From positions 1 to 35,540 of the forward strand of contig JBLRWQ010000030.1 in assembly GCA_047921175.1 (NCBI GenBank): a DNA stretch of 35,540 bases, in the 5' to 3' direction. Source of the stretch: T1Sed10-7 sp047921175 (GTDB taxonomy: Bacteria; Actinomycetota; Nitriliruptoria; Nitriliruptorales; Nitriliruptoraceae). The position numbers and the translations under genes are program-made. Of the stretch, positions 1 to 7,478 are shown piece after piece (position 1 is the first letter of the stretch; each line of letters begins with the position of its first letter). Under the pieces are notes generated by a model, which ran no database searches, was not told where the DNA came from, and saw only the letters and a list, made by a program, of their open reading frames with translations.

Positions 1-113
1 GGTGCGGTCACGGCCGGATCGGCGGGCGGTGGACGGGCGGCGTCGTCGCTCGGCGGAGCAGCCTGCTGCGCTCCGGGGCCGCGGTGGCTCGCGGCCGCCG
101 TGGTGGACCCTAG
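1..113 (+). other. possible C-terminal tail of an upstream gene
   Basis: A reading frame open from the window edge (frame starting at base 3) ends at a TAG at 111-113 and would encode an Arg/Gly-rich tail of about 36 residues. No domain is recognisable, and a second frame stays open through the same stretch, so this may equally be non-coding. The rest of 1-429 contains no convincing gene: it holds two related hairpins and one strong inverted repeat, listed separately. Confidence 0.2.
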
Positions 114-189
114 ACGCAGCCGGCGGCGGGTGGCCGCGCCCACGGTCGCCGGCTCGCCCCCACGCGCGCCACCTCGGGCCCCACCCGCG

Positions 190-294
190 CCACCTCGGTG
201 CACGAAACCGCGGATAGGCGAGGTTCCGTGCACCAACCCGCCCGCGGACCGCCACCTCGGTGCACGGAACCGCGGATAGGCGAGGTTCCGTGCA
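190..294. repeat. two copies of a 43-bp hairpin-forming repeat
   Basis: Copies lie at 190-232 and 252-294, 62 bp apart, and differ at one base (A206 versus G268). Each begins with CCACCTCGG followed by an inverted repeat. In copy 2 the arms TGCACGGAACC (261-271) and GGTTCCGTGCA (284-294) are perfectly complementary around a 12-nt loop; in copy 1 the arms (199-209, 222-232) have one mismatch. No T-run follows, so these resemble REP-like elements more than classical terminators. They lie beyond the 3' end of the minus-strand PspC-type genes. Confidence 0.75.
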
Positions 295-334
295 GCGACC
301 CACCTGCGGAAGGACCACCACCGGCAGCAACGCG

Positions 335-363
335 CGGATCCCCGCGGGGGTCGCGGGGATCCG
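335..363 (-). terminator. strong inverted repeat downstream of the PspC-type genes
   Basis: An 11-bp perfect inverted repeat (core GGATCCCCGC at 336-345 and GCGGGGATCC at 353-362, with one more C-G pair outside) encloses a 7-nt loop. It lies about 67 bp past the stop of the small membrane-protein gene on the minus strand and probably ends that transcript. There is no poly-U run, which is common in GC-rich actinobacteria. Confidence 0.5.
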
Positions 364-429
364 GGAGCGCTGCGATCGGCCCGATGCCGACGACACCCAC
401 GAGGGTGCCGGCTGGGGCCGATGGGTCGG

Positions 430-660
430 TCAGGCGATCGTCCCGCCACCGGTGCCGATGGCATCGCGGGCCTCGCCGTCACCACGACGGGACACCGAGG
501 TGGCGACGAGCACGACGCCGAAGATGACCAGCAGCGCGGGGCCGATCCAACGCAGGTCGCTCGCGGTGAGCGTCAGCGCGCCGGACAGACCGACCACGGC
601 CGCGGCGGTGAAGATCAGGCCGGCGGTGAGGGAGACGAGATCGAGGGGGTGGCGTTCCAT
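430..660 (-). CDS. small two-helix membrane protein next to PspC
   Basis: Encodes 76 residues. The start is the ATG at 660 because GGAGG lies six bases upstream; the longer open frame to 762 lacks such a site. The sequence starts MERHPLDLVSLTAGLIF and shows two hydrophobic stretches (about residues 8-28 and 38-56) with an Arg-containing tail, so it should be a small integral membrane protein. It follows the PspC/LiaF-like gene on the same strand after 108 bp containing a hairpin, and is probably co-transcribed. Proteins of this size are common beside PspC genes in actinobacteria, but I know of no assigned function. Involvement in envelope-stress sensing is inferred from position only. Confidence 0.75.
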   Translation of the reverse strand: MERHPLDLVSLTAGLIFTAAAVVGLSGALTLTASDLRWIGPALLVIFGVVLVATSVSRRGDGEARDAIGTGGGTIA

Positions 661-724
661 GGGGATCCTCCGGGGGAAGCTGGTGGGCGGTGTGACGCTG
701 GTCGGGGCGATCGTGTGGGGCGCA

Positions 725-757
725 CCCGGCGCGACGGCTGACACGGGCCGCGCCGGG
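725..757 (-). other. intercistronic inverted repeat
   Basis: CCCGGCGCG (725-733) and CGCGCCGGG (749-757) form a 9-bp perfect stem with further imperfect pairing outside. It sits between the PspC/LiaF-like gene and the small membrane-protein gene, where it could attenuate transcription or stabilise the upstream message. Confidence 0.4.
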
Positions 758-768
758 CGCACGGGCGA

Positions 769-2130
769 TCAGGGACGGGCCGGGGAGGCCTGCTCGACGC
801 GGATGCCCCCGATGCCGGTGGACAGCTCCAGGTCGAGCGACCCCGCCGCCTGACCCGGCGCGTCGTAGGTCACCTCCAGCTCGCCGACGCCGATCCCGCC
901 GGAGCGGCGCTCCAGCAGCCGGATCTCACCGATGCCGACGCTGGCGCTCGCGTTCAGGTCGATGTCGTCCGGGACGACCACGCGGATCTCACCGGCACCG
1001 ATGGAGATCTCCACCTCGAGGTCCTCGCCGTCCAGCGGCAGCCGGGTCAGGTCGAGCCGGATGGAGCCGGCCCCGACCTCGTAGCTGTCCTGCAGGTCGT
1101 CGAGGTCGGTCGGCGCCAGGCGCAGCTCGCCAGCCGCGGTACCCGACCCGGTCGTGACGGAGGGGACGGTGTCGATCCAGCTCGAACCGGGCAGCTGGGC
1201 CAGCAGCACCAGGGGGAGCAGGATCGCCCCGACCCAGATCAGCCCGCGGGCCCGCCCGACGAACGCGCCGACGAGGAGGCCGAGGCCGACCACGAGCAGG
1301 GCGGCAGCGAGCAGCTGGGCGCCGGTGATCGCCAGCGCGCCGGCGAGTCGAAGGCTCCACAGGATGCCGACGGTGACGAGCAGCAGCCCGACGGTGGCAC
1401 GGCTGAGCAGGCCGTTGGAACGCTCGGGGACCGGCGGCGGCGTCCACCCGTCGCCGTCGCCGGCAGGGGGCGCCGGCGGGGACGGCGGCGTGGTCGAGGG
1501 TGGGGTGGTGGACGGCGGCACCGAGGTGGTGCGTGCGTCGGCGGTCGGGGTGTCGTACGAGGTCATGGCGGGCTCCTGGAGGTTCGGGGTGGATGGGGAG
1601 GTCGAGGACGCGGTCGATGGGGTGGTCGCGAGGGAGGTCGCCGAGGGAGGAGCGGCCGTACCGGCACGGTCGCCGGTGACCCAGAGCGCCAGCCCGACGC
1701 CGATCAGCAGCAGCGGGGCGGCAAGGGAGCCGGCGCTCACGCCCGGCAGGAAGCCGAAACGCAGCGGAGTGATCGCGACCAGCCACCACAGCCCGACGAC
1801 CAGCAGCGCGATGCCGGCCCAGAAGCCAGGGGTACGACCGCTCAGCGCCGGGTCACGACGGGTCGGCAGGGGCCGGGGGGCACCGGGCTCGGCAGCCGGG
1901 ATCACGAAGATGGCGACGAGGTACACCAGCAGGCCGAACCCCTGGGTGATGATCGTGGCGAGCACGATCAGCAGCCGCACGAGCGCGACGTCGATACCGA
2001 GGTGGTCCGCCAGCCCGGCGGCGACGCCGGCCAGGACGCGACCGTCCTGGGGGCGACGCAGGGGGGGGCGCGGCGCGGCGGTGGGGGTGCCGGCCGGGCC
2101 GGGGGGCGGGGTGGTGGTCGAGGGGGACAC
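769..2130 (-). CDS. PspC-domain / LiaF-like membrane stress protein
   Basis: Predicted 453 residues, starting at GTG 2130 because AAGGAG precedes it; the open frame extends further upstream without a ribosome site. Residues 22-80 form a PspC domain (motif GRVLAGVAAGLADHLGID, then a membrane helix). Two more helices lie around 108-165. A low-complexity Pro/Thr/Ser linker follows (about 170-240), then a second block of helices (about 245-320) and a C-terminal beta-rich region (350-453) with repeated G-I/A-G-E-I/L-R/E units, as in LiaF-type cell-wall-stress proteins. PspC and LiaF families act at the cytoplasmic membrane in sensing envelope damage. The gene diverges from a PspC-domain histidine kinase with its response regulator, so it is probably part of that pathway. 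An internal ATG at 1566 (residue 189) has its own AGGAG and may yield a separate LiaF-like product. Confidence 0.85.
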   Translation of the reverse strand: MSPSTTTPPPGPAGTPTAAPRPPLRRPQDGRVLAGVAAGLADHLGIDVALVRLLIVLATIITQGFGLLVYLVAIFVIPAAEPGAPRPLPTRRDPALSGRTPGFWAGIALLVVGLWWLVAITPLRFGFLPGVSAGSLAAPLLLIGVGLALWVTGDRAGTAAPPSATSLATTPSTASSTSPSTPNLQEPAMTSYDTPTADARTTSVPPSTTPPSTTPPSPPAPPAGDGDGWTPPPVPERSNGLLSRATVGLLLVTVGILWSLRLAGALAITGAQLLAAALLVVGLGLLVGAFVGRARGLIWVGAILLPLVLLAQLPGSSWIDTVPSVTTGSGTAAGELRLAPTDLDDLQDSYEVGAGSIRLDLTRLPLDGEDLEVEISIGAGEIRVVVPDDIDLNASASVGIGEIRLLERRSGGIGVGELEVTYDAPGQAAGSLDLELSTGIGGIRVEQASPARP

Positions 2131-2300
2131 GTCCAGCTCCTTGCGGGAAGCACGGCGACGGCGCACCGCACACCCCGAGCATGCGCCACCTCGACGCCCG
2201 TGGCGATAGGGGACCCCCCTGGTCCGACCCTGAGACCCCGAGGGGCAGCCGCGGGCGGGACCTGCTGCCACCGCGCGGCCCGCTGTGCCACCATCACCTC
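2131..2300. promoter_or_regulatory. divergent control region of the PspC module
   Basis: This 170-bp gap separates the PspC/LiaF-like gene (minus) from the PspC-kinase gene (plus). It contains an imperfect inverted repeat GGTC-N9-GACC around 2220-2238, a plausible site for the LuxR-type regulator encoded downstream, and a CTATCG element on the minus strand near 2206 that could be a -10 box. No ribosome site precedes the kinase ATG, so its message may be leaderless. The assignment is tentative. Confidence 0.3.
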
Positions 2301-3692
2301 ATGCCCGCCGACCCCGCTGCGACCGCGTCGTCGCCACCACCGCCACCCCCTGCCGCCACGGCCGCGCCGGGGGCTGCGGCCGCGCGCCAGACCGCACGGT
2401 CGGCTCCGGGCCGGTTCGCGGCGTCGACCCGGCTGCAGCGGCTCCCGCACGGGCGGCTCGTCGCCGGGGTCGCGGCCGGGCTCGGCTGGCGCCTCGGGGT
2501 CGATCCGGTCCTGATCCGCATCGCCTTCGCCCTGCTCGCCTTCGCGGGCGGGGCCGGGCTGGTCCTGTACGGCCTGCTGTGGGTGGTCCTGCCGGTCGCC
2601 ACCGACGATCCCCCACCGCGCCGGCGCGCCACGACCCAGCAGGGGGTGGCACTCGCGTTGATCGTGCTGGGCATCCTGCTGCTGCTGCGGGCGCTCGGCA
2701 TCTGGTTCGGGGACCAGATCGCCGGTCCGCTCGTGCTGCTCGCGGCCGGCTCCGCGGTGCTGTGGACCCGCGCGGACGCCGACGACCGTGCCGCCTGGGG
2801 ACAGTTCAGCGGGACGCTGCCCACCGGTGCAGCCCGGCGGGCGGCCGCCGCCCCCACGTCACCGCTGCGGATCGTGATCGGGACCGCGCTCGTGGCGCTG
2901 GCGATCGCCGGGGCGCTGGCGACCACCGGATCCCTCAGCGACGCGCAGGACCTCATCCTCGTGCTGCTGCTCGCGCTGGTGGGGGTGGGCCTGCTGTTCG
3001 GCCCCTGGCTGTGGCGGCTCGTGGACCAGCTCTCCGAGGAGCGCCGCGAGCGGGTACGCCAGGAGGAGCGCGCCGAGCTGGCTGCGCACCTGCACGACTC
3101 CGTCCTGCAGACCCTGGCGCTGATCCAGCGCAGCGACGACCCCAAGCGCATGGTCACCCTGGCCCGCCGCCAGGAGCGGGAGCTCCGTACCTGGCTGTAC
3201 GGCGCGACCACCACCGGCACGGCCATGACCCTGACCGAAGCGGTCCAGGGGGTCACCGCCGAGGTGGAGGCCGTGCACGGCATCGCCATCGAGGTGGTGG
3301 TCGTCGGCGACGCGCCGCTCGACGAGCACGTCTGGGCGCTGCTCGCGGCCGTCCGCGAGGCCTGCGTCAACGCGGCCAAGCACAGCGGTGCCGACCGGGC
3401 CGACGTCTACGTCGAGGTGGAGGGCGGCGAGGTCCACGCCTTCGTCCGCGACCGCGGCCGCGGCTTCGACCCCGACCGCGTCCCGGCCGACCGGGCCGGC
3501 ATCCGGCGATCGATCGTCGACCGCATCGAACGCCACGGGGGGACCGCTCGGATCCACAGCGACCCCGGGGCGGGCACCGAGGTGGAGCTGTGTGTCCCCC
3601 GCCCCGACCAGGCCGCCACCGGCTGGGCCGTCGACCCGGCCGTCACCGCCGCCCCGGTCACCGACGTCGACCCCGGAGGTCCCCCACCGTGA
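2301..3692 (+). CDS. PspC-domain sensor histidine kinase
   Basis: Predicted 463 residues starting at ATG 2301; the open frame continues upstream but conservation starts after this Met. A Pro/Ala-rich leader is followed by a PspC domain (about 42-100, with GRLVAGVAAGLGWRLGVDP) and membrane helices near 115-155, 190-208 and 217-237. The kinase core follows: a HisKA_3 box with the phosphoacceptor in HLHDSVLQ (H265), an N box (REACVNAAKHSGA) and a G box (DRGRGFDPDRV). This is the NarL/LiaS type of kinase, using ATP to phosphorylate its own histidine at the membrane. Its stop overlaps the start of the response regulator by four bases (GTGA), so the two are translationally coupled partners. The signal is likely envelope or antibiotic stress, inferred from the PspC sensor and neighbours. 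Confidence 0.9.
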   Translation: MPADPAATASSPPPPPPAATAAPGAAAARQTARSAPGRFAASTRLQRLPHGRLVAGVAAGLGWRLGVDPVLIRIAFALLAFAGGAGLVLYGLLWVVLPVATDDPPPRRRATTQQGVALALIVLGILLLLRALGIWFGDQIAGPLVLLAAGSAVLWTRADADDRAAWGQFSGTLPTGAARRAAAAPTSPLRIVIGTALVALAIAGALATTGSLSDAQDLILVLLLALVGVGLLFGPWLWRLVDQLSEERRERVRQEERAELAAHLHDSVLQTLALIQRSDDPKRMVTLARRQERELRTWLYGATTTGTAMTLTEAVQGVTAEVEAVHGIAIEVVVVGDAPLDEHVWALLAAVREACVNAAKHSGADRADVYVEVEGGEVHAFVRDRGRGFDPDRVPADRAGIRRSIVDRIERHGGTARIHSDPGAGTEVELCVPRPDQAATGWAVDPAVTAAPVTDVDPGGPPP

Positions 3693-4339
3693 GCCACGCG
3701 ATCCGCGTCTTCCTGGTCGACGACCACGCCCTGTTCCGCGCGGGGGTGGTGGCCGAGCTCGGCCCGCACGTCACGATCGTCGGACAGGCCGGCGACGTGG
3801 ACGAGGCGATCCAGGGCATCCGGGCCAGCAAGCCCGACGTGGTGCTGCTCGACGTGCACCTGCCCGGTGGGGGTGGCAAGGCCGTGCTGGAGGCGGTCCG
3901 CGAGACCCACCCGGACGTGCGCTTCCTCGCGCTCAGCGTCTCCGACGCGGCCGAGGACGTGATCCAGGTGATCCGGGCCGGGGCCCGCGGCTACGTCACC
4001 AAGACCATCGCCTCGGAGGACCTGGTGCGCAGCATCGTGCGGGTGCAGCAGGGTGACGCGGTGTTCAGCCCGCGGCTGGCCGGGTTCGTCCTGGACGCCT
4101 TCGCTGCGGGGCTACCCGCCGGCATGACGGACGCCGACCCGGAGCTCGACCAGCTCACGACGCGCGAGAAGGAGGTGCTGCGCCACATCGCCCGTGGCTA
4201 CACCTACCGCGAGGTCGCGAGCCGCCTGCACATCTCCATCAAGACGGTCGAGACCCACGTCTCCGCGGTGCTGCGCAAGCTGCAGCTGTCGAACCGTCAC
4301 GAGCTGACGGCCTGGGCGGCGGGTCGGGATCTGCTGTAG
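3689..4339 (+). CDS. LuxR/NarL-family response regulator
   Basis: Encodes 216 residues starting at GTG 3689, with GGAGG at 3675-3679 and a four-base overlap with the kinase gene. The receiver domain (about 5-120) has the acidic pair D11-D12, the phosphoacceptor D55 (VVLLDVHLPG) and the conserved K105 (YVTKTI). A LuxR-type helix-turn-helix occupies roughly 150-210 (LTTREKEVLRHIARGYTYREVASRL, then SIKTVETHVSAVLRKL). It should bind DNA when phosphorylated by the upstream kinase, probably controlling the divergent PspC/LiaF-like gene. The family match is very clear; the target is inferred. Confidence 0.93.
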   Translation: MSHAIRVFLVDDHALFRAGVVAELGPHVTIVGQAGDVDEAIQGIRASKPDVVLLDVHLPGGGGKAVLEAVRETHPDVRFLALSVSDAAEDVIQVIRAGARGYVTKTIASEDLVRSIVRVQQGDAVFSPRLAGFVLDAFAAGLPAGMTDADPELDQLTTREKEVLRHIARGYTYREVASRLHISIKTVETHVSAVLRKLQLSNRHELTAWAAGRDLL

Positions 4340-4395
4340 GTCGTCCGGGCCCTGCTGGAGGTCATCCGGGCCCTGCTGGAGGTCATCCCGGACGG
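4340..4395. repeat. tandem 21-bp duplication after the response regulator stop
   Basis: Unit GTC(G/A)TCCGGGCCCTGCTGGAG occurs at 4340-4360 and 4361-4381, with a partial third start at 4382. A degenerate earlier unit overlaps the end of the coding region (CTGCTGTAG versus CTGCTGGAG). It fills the gap between two convergent genes. No terminator-like hairpin with a U-run is evident. Confidence 0.8.
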
Positions 4396-4402
4396 TCGCG
4401 CG

Positions 4403-5779
4403 TCACCGGCCACCGGCGGGGTCGTCGACGTGACCCGGGCGGGCCGCGACCAGCCCCGCGAGCAGCTTGGGCAGCAGCAGGGTGAGGAGCACCAGCAGCG
4501 GCACCGTCCAACTCCCCGTGCGGTCGCGCAGGATCCCGATGGTGACCGGCCCGGTCGCGGCCAGGAGGTAGCCCGCCCCCTGCGCCAGCGAGGACAGCGC
4601 GGCGGTCCCGGCCGGGGTGGCCGCCCGCAGGCCGAGCAGCAGGAGCGCCAGTGGGAAGGCACCGAGCCCGAACCCGAGCAGCACCGTCCAGAGCAACGGT
4701 GCCGCCGCCGGTGCCAGCAGCAGCCCGAGGTAGCCAGCGAGCGACAGCAGCGCGAGCCCCGCGACGTACACCCGCTGGTCGTCGCTGCGCCCGGCCAGGC
4801 GCGGGATCACGAGCGCAACCGGCCCGCCCACGACCATGGCCACGCCGAGCATCGCGCCGGCGGTCGCCGCCTCGACCCCCGCCTCGCGCAGGATCGTCGG
4901 GAGCCAGCCCATGATGACGTAGGCCTCGAGGCTCTGGATGCCGAGGTAGCCCGCGAGCGCCCAGCTCTGGAGCCGGCGGTGGACCCCGACGGGTTGGACC
5001 CCGACGGGTGGTGCGGGCGCGCCCATCGAGGTGGCGGGAGGGGCGGGCCGGCCGGGCACGTCCGCCGGCGGCACGGCCGCCTCCGAGGCCGTGGTCCGCG
5101 ACGGCGCCGGAGGCGGGCGAGCTGCAGCCACCTCGGTGCGTGCGCGGTCGCGCCGGACCGCCACCGCCCAGGGCACGACCGCGATCGCGGCCGGGAGCGC
5201 CCAGAACCCGAGCCCCGGACGCCACCCGCCCAGGACGGCGGCGATCGGGACGGCGACGGCCGCCGGCAGCGCGGTGCCCACCGACAACGCGATCGCGTAC
5301 CAGCCCGTCGCCGGACCGACCCGGTCGGGGAACCAGGCCCGCACGGCCACCGGCAGCAGGACGTTGCCGATCGCGATGCCGGCCAGCGCGAGGAGGCTCG
5401 TGGCCAGCAGCCAGCCGGTCCGCGGCACCGCGACGCGCAGCGCGAGCCCGACCGCGATCGCCGAGGTGGCGAGGACCAGCGCGGGCAGCAGGCCGAGCCG
5501 CCGCGCGAGGTGGTTCGCGGCGAAGGCCACGACCCCGAAGGCCACCACCGGCAGGCTGGTCAGGACCCCGGCGGCGGCCGCGCTCATCCCGACCGCCGCC
5601 TGGATCTCCGGCAGCAGCGCCCCGACGCTGGTGACCGCCGGGCGCAGGTTGAGCGCGGTGACCATCACCGCCGCCAGCAGCGCGCCCGACGTGAGCGCAG
5701 GATGGCCGGCGAGCCGCTCGGCGCCGACCGGCCCGGCGGGGATCGGCTCCCCGTCCGGGCCCGGGTCGGTCGAGGTCAC
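4403..5779 (-). CDS. MFS transporter, CynX/NimT family
   Basis: Encodes 458 residues from GTG 5779, which overlaps the stop of the upstream ProA-like gene by four bases (GTGA), indicating translational coupling. About twelve hydrophobic segments are visible, with an unusually long Pro/Ala-rich central cytoplasmic loop (about 200-265). The segment ALNLRPAVTSVGALLPEI near the N-terminus is typical of the CynX/NimT subgroup (COG2807), whose members move cyanate, nitroimidazoles or other small organic compounds across the cytoplasmic membrane. Coupling to an aldehyde dehydrogenase suggests transport of a related metabolite or toxic product; this is inference. The central loop contains a 15-bp tandem duplication giving the repeat VGVQPVGVH. 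Confidence 0.88.
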   Translation of the reverse strand: MTSTDPGPDGEPIPAGPVGAERLAGHPALTSGALLAAVMVTALNLRPAVTSVGALLPEIQAAVGMSAAAAGVLTSLPVVAFGVVAFAANHLARRLGLLPALVLATSAIAVGLALRVAVPRTGWLLATSLLALAGIAIGNVLLPVAVRAWFPDRVGPATGWYAIALSVGTALPAAVAVPIAAVLGGWRPGLGFWALPAAIAVVPWAVAVRRDRARTEVAAARPPPAPSRTTASEAAVPPADVPGRPAPPATSMGAPAPPVGVQPVGVHRRLQSWALAGYLGIQSLEAYVIMGWLPTILREAGVEAATAGAMLGVAMVVGGPVALVIPRLAGRSDDQRVYVAGLALLSLAGYLGLLLAPAAAPLLWTVLLGFGLGAFPLALLLLGLRAATPAGTAALSSLAQGAGYLLAATGPVTIGILRDRTGSWTVPLLVLLTLLLPKLLAGLVAARPGHVDDPAGGR

Positions 5780-7281
5780 CGATGCACGTCCGGGTCATGC
5801 TGGCGGACACGGGACCGCACGGTCATGATCGCGTCGCCGGAGAGGATCCCGGAGCGTCCGAGCAGCCGCCCGCGCTCCCAGTTGGACAGCCCCAGCTCCG
5901 GCGTCCCGAGGGCGTACTGCCCGTCGACCCAGCGCGTGAACCCGTCACCGACGTACGGGGCCTCGGCCAGGTGCCACACGCGCTCGTGCTCGCGCGCGTC
6001 CTCGCTCAGCAGCGACAGCACGAACCGCGGCGCGGAACGGTTGAAGGCCGCCACCCCGTCCTCGAGGTCGTCCACCAGCAGCAACGTCATCTCCGGTGAC
6101 CGCTCCCACTCCCACTCGATGCCGAGCTGCGCCTCGATCAGCGTCTCCGCGCGGGGTTCCTCCACCAGGCCCTCCGCCCGGTGGATCGGCACCAGGGTGT
6201 CGTACCAGGACGCATCGATCGCGTCCCGGTCACGCTCCAGGACGTGCAGCTTGGGCTCGGTGCCGAGGTCGGCGGCAGCACGCTCCAGCGCGGCCAGCAC
6301 GACCGGGACCAACACGGGAGCGGCGTCACGCTGGACGGCGACGGTGTTCAGGGTGTTGCAGACCTTGCGGTCGAGCGAGCGGTGGACGGCCGCAGCCAGC
6401 CGGGCCGGATCCGCCGTGGCGGACACGAGCATCCAGGCCCCACCCGTGCCGTGTGCGGACACCGCGTTGCCGGCCTGCTGGGCCACGGCGCTGAGCTGAC
6501 GCACCGCCGGCCCGGAGCCGCGTGCCACCGCGAGCGCCAGCCGCGGGTCGCTGAACAGTGCCCAGCCGGCGGCACGGGACGGCGCATCCACGAGCCGCGC
6601 GGCACCGGCGGGCAGCCCCGCCGCCCGCAGCGCCGGATCGAGCGCATGGGCGACGATGGCCCGGGCGGTCCCGAGCGCGTCGGAGCCGATCCGGAAGACG
6701 ACGGCGTTGCCCGTGCGCAGTACCCCGCAGGCATCCGCGAAGACGTTCGGACGTCCCTCGAACACGAACGCGACGACCCCCAGCCGGTCCGCCACCTGCT
6801 CGAGCGTCCAGCCGTCGTGCTCGTAGCGCTGCAGGACGCGGCCCCGGACGCTGCCCGTGGTGGCCCAGCCGCGCAGCCCGTCGATCATCCCCTGCCGCAT
6901 CCGCGCGTCGAGCACCAGCCGCGTCGTCGACCGGCCCCGCCCCTCGGCCGCGACCACGTCCGCCGCGTTCGCCGCCGCGATCGGCGCGAACACCTCGTCA
7001 TCGGCGAGCCGGTCCGCGAAGGCCCTGTAGAAGGCGTCGAGGTCGGCGTCGTCCACCTCGCCGAGCGCCTCGAACGCGGTGACGGCGTCGTCCACCGCGG
7101 CGGCGGCGGCACGACGGTCGGCTGCCGGGACGTGGAGCAGCGCGCCGTCCGCGGGGACCGGCAGGAGCGCGTCGCCGGGGGCGAACGCGTCGGCCAGCTC
7201 CTCGGTGACGTGGACGACGTGGTCGCCGCCGAGCAGGATCGGCATGCCAGCGGTCAGGGCGGTGAGCGGGGTGGGTTCCAT
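5776..7281 (-). CDS. ProA-like glutamate-5-semialdehyde dehydrogenase paralogue
   Basis: Encodes 501 residues from ATG 7281. The NAD(P)-binding region carries the ProA signature (GVVAFVFEGRPNVFADACGV, about 168-187) and the catalytic cysteine lies in RKVCNTLNTVAV (C308), so this is an aldehyde dehydrogenase of the ProA branch. Canonical ProA reduces gamma-glutamyl phosphate to the semialdehyde in proline synthesis. This protein is longer (about 415 is usual), with an extra N-terminal region of roughly 60 residues, and the usual GxC(H) segment before the cysteine is replaced by AHGTGGAWMLV. No proB is nearby. It may therefore be a paralogue acting on another substrate. A TAGCGT box at 7289-7294 just upstream and the lack of a ribosome site suggest a leaderless message. 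Confidence 0.75.
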   Translation of the reverse strand: MEPTPLTALTAGMPILLGGDHVVHVTEELADAFAPGDALLPVPADGALLHVPAADRRAAAAAVDDAVTAFEALGEVDDADLDAFYRAFADRLADDEVFAPIAAANAADVVAAEGRGRSTTRLVLDARMRQGMIDGLRGWATTGSVRGRVLQRYEHDGWTLEQVADRLGVVAFVFEGRPNVFADACGVLRTGNAVVFRIGSDALGTARAIVAHALDPALRAAGLPAGAARLVDAPSRAAGWALFSDPRLALAVARGSGPAVRQLSAVAQQAGNAVSAHGTGGAWMLVSATADPARLAAAVHRSLDRKVCNTLNTVAVQRDAAPVLVPVVLAALERAAADLGTEPKLHVLERDRDAIDASWYDTLVPIHRAEGLVEEPRAETLIEAQLGIEWEWERSPEMTLLLVDDLEDGVAAFNRSAPRFVLSLLSEDAREHERVWHLAEAPYVGDGFTRWVDGQYALGTPELGLSNWERGRLLGRSGILSGDAIMTVRSRVRQHDPDVHR

Positions 7282-7288
7282 GCCGCGC

Positions 7289-7294
7289 ACGCTA
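7289..7294 (-). promoter_or_regulatory. -10 box of the ProA-like gene (leaderless)
   Basis: TAGCGT on the minus strand ends about eight bases before the ATG at 7281, so transcription would start at or next to the start codon. This agrees with the absence of a ribosome-binding site. No convincing -35 is seen. Confidence 0.4.
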
Positions 7295-7368
7295 CGCAGG
7301 GAGTCCGGTCGCTGCACAGCGCGATCGGTCGCCGGACGCCGCGGCCGTCCAGGCCGGCGTGTGGATGC

Positions 7369-7398
7369 GAACGCCTCGAGGAACGGCCTCACTAGGGT
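7369..7398 (+). promoter_or_regulatory. promoter of the CarH-like gene with direct repeats
   Basis: A good actinobacterial -10 box TAGGGT lies at 7393-7398. Two direct repeats, GAACGCCTC (7369-7377) and GAACGGCCTC (7381-7390), start 12 bp apart and cover the position where a -35 would lie. CarH-type repressors bind direct repeats over the -35 of their own promoters, so this is a plausible operator, though short and untested. Confidence 0.4.
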
Positions 7399-7478
7399 GC
7401 CGGGCACGTCCCCGACCGGGTGACCGGGCCTGGTGGCTCCCCCACACCCCACGGCCGACCGAGGGAGGGACCGCAGGG

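Noticed and set aside
4970..5012. 15-bp tandem repeat in the MFS gene
   Set aside because: In-frame within a variable Pro/Gly-rich loop; ordinary slippage with no sign of separate function.
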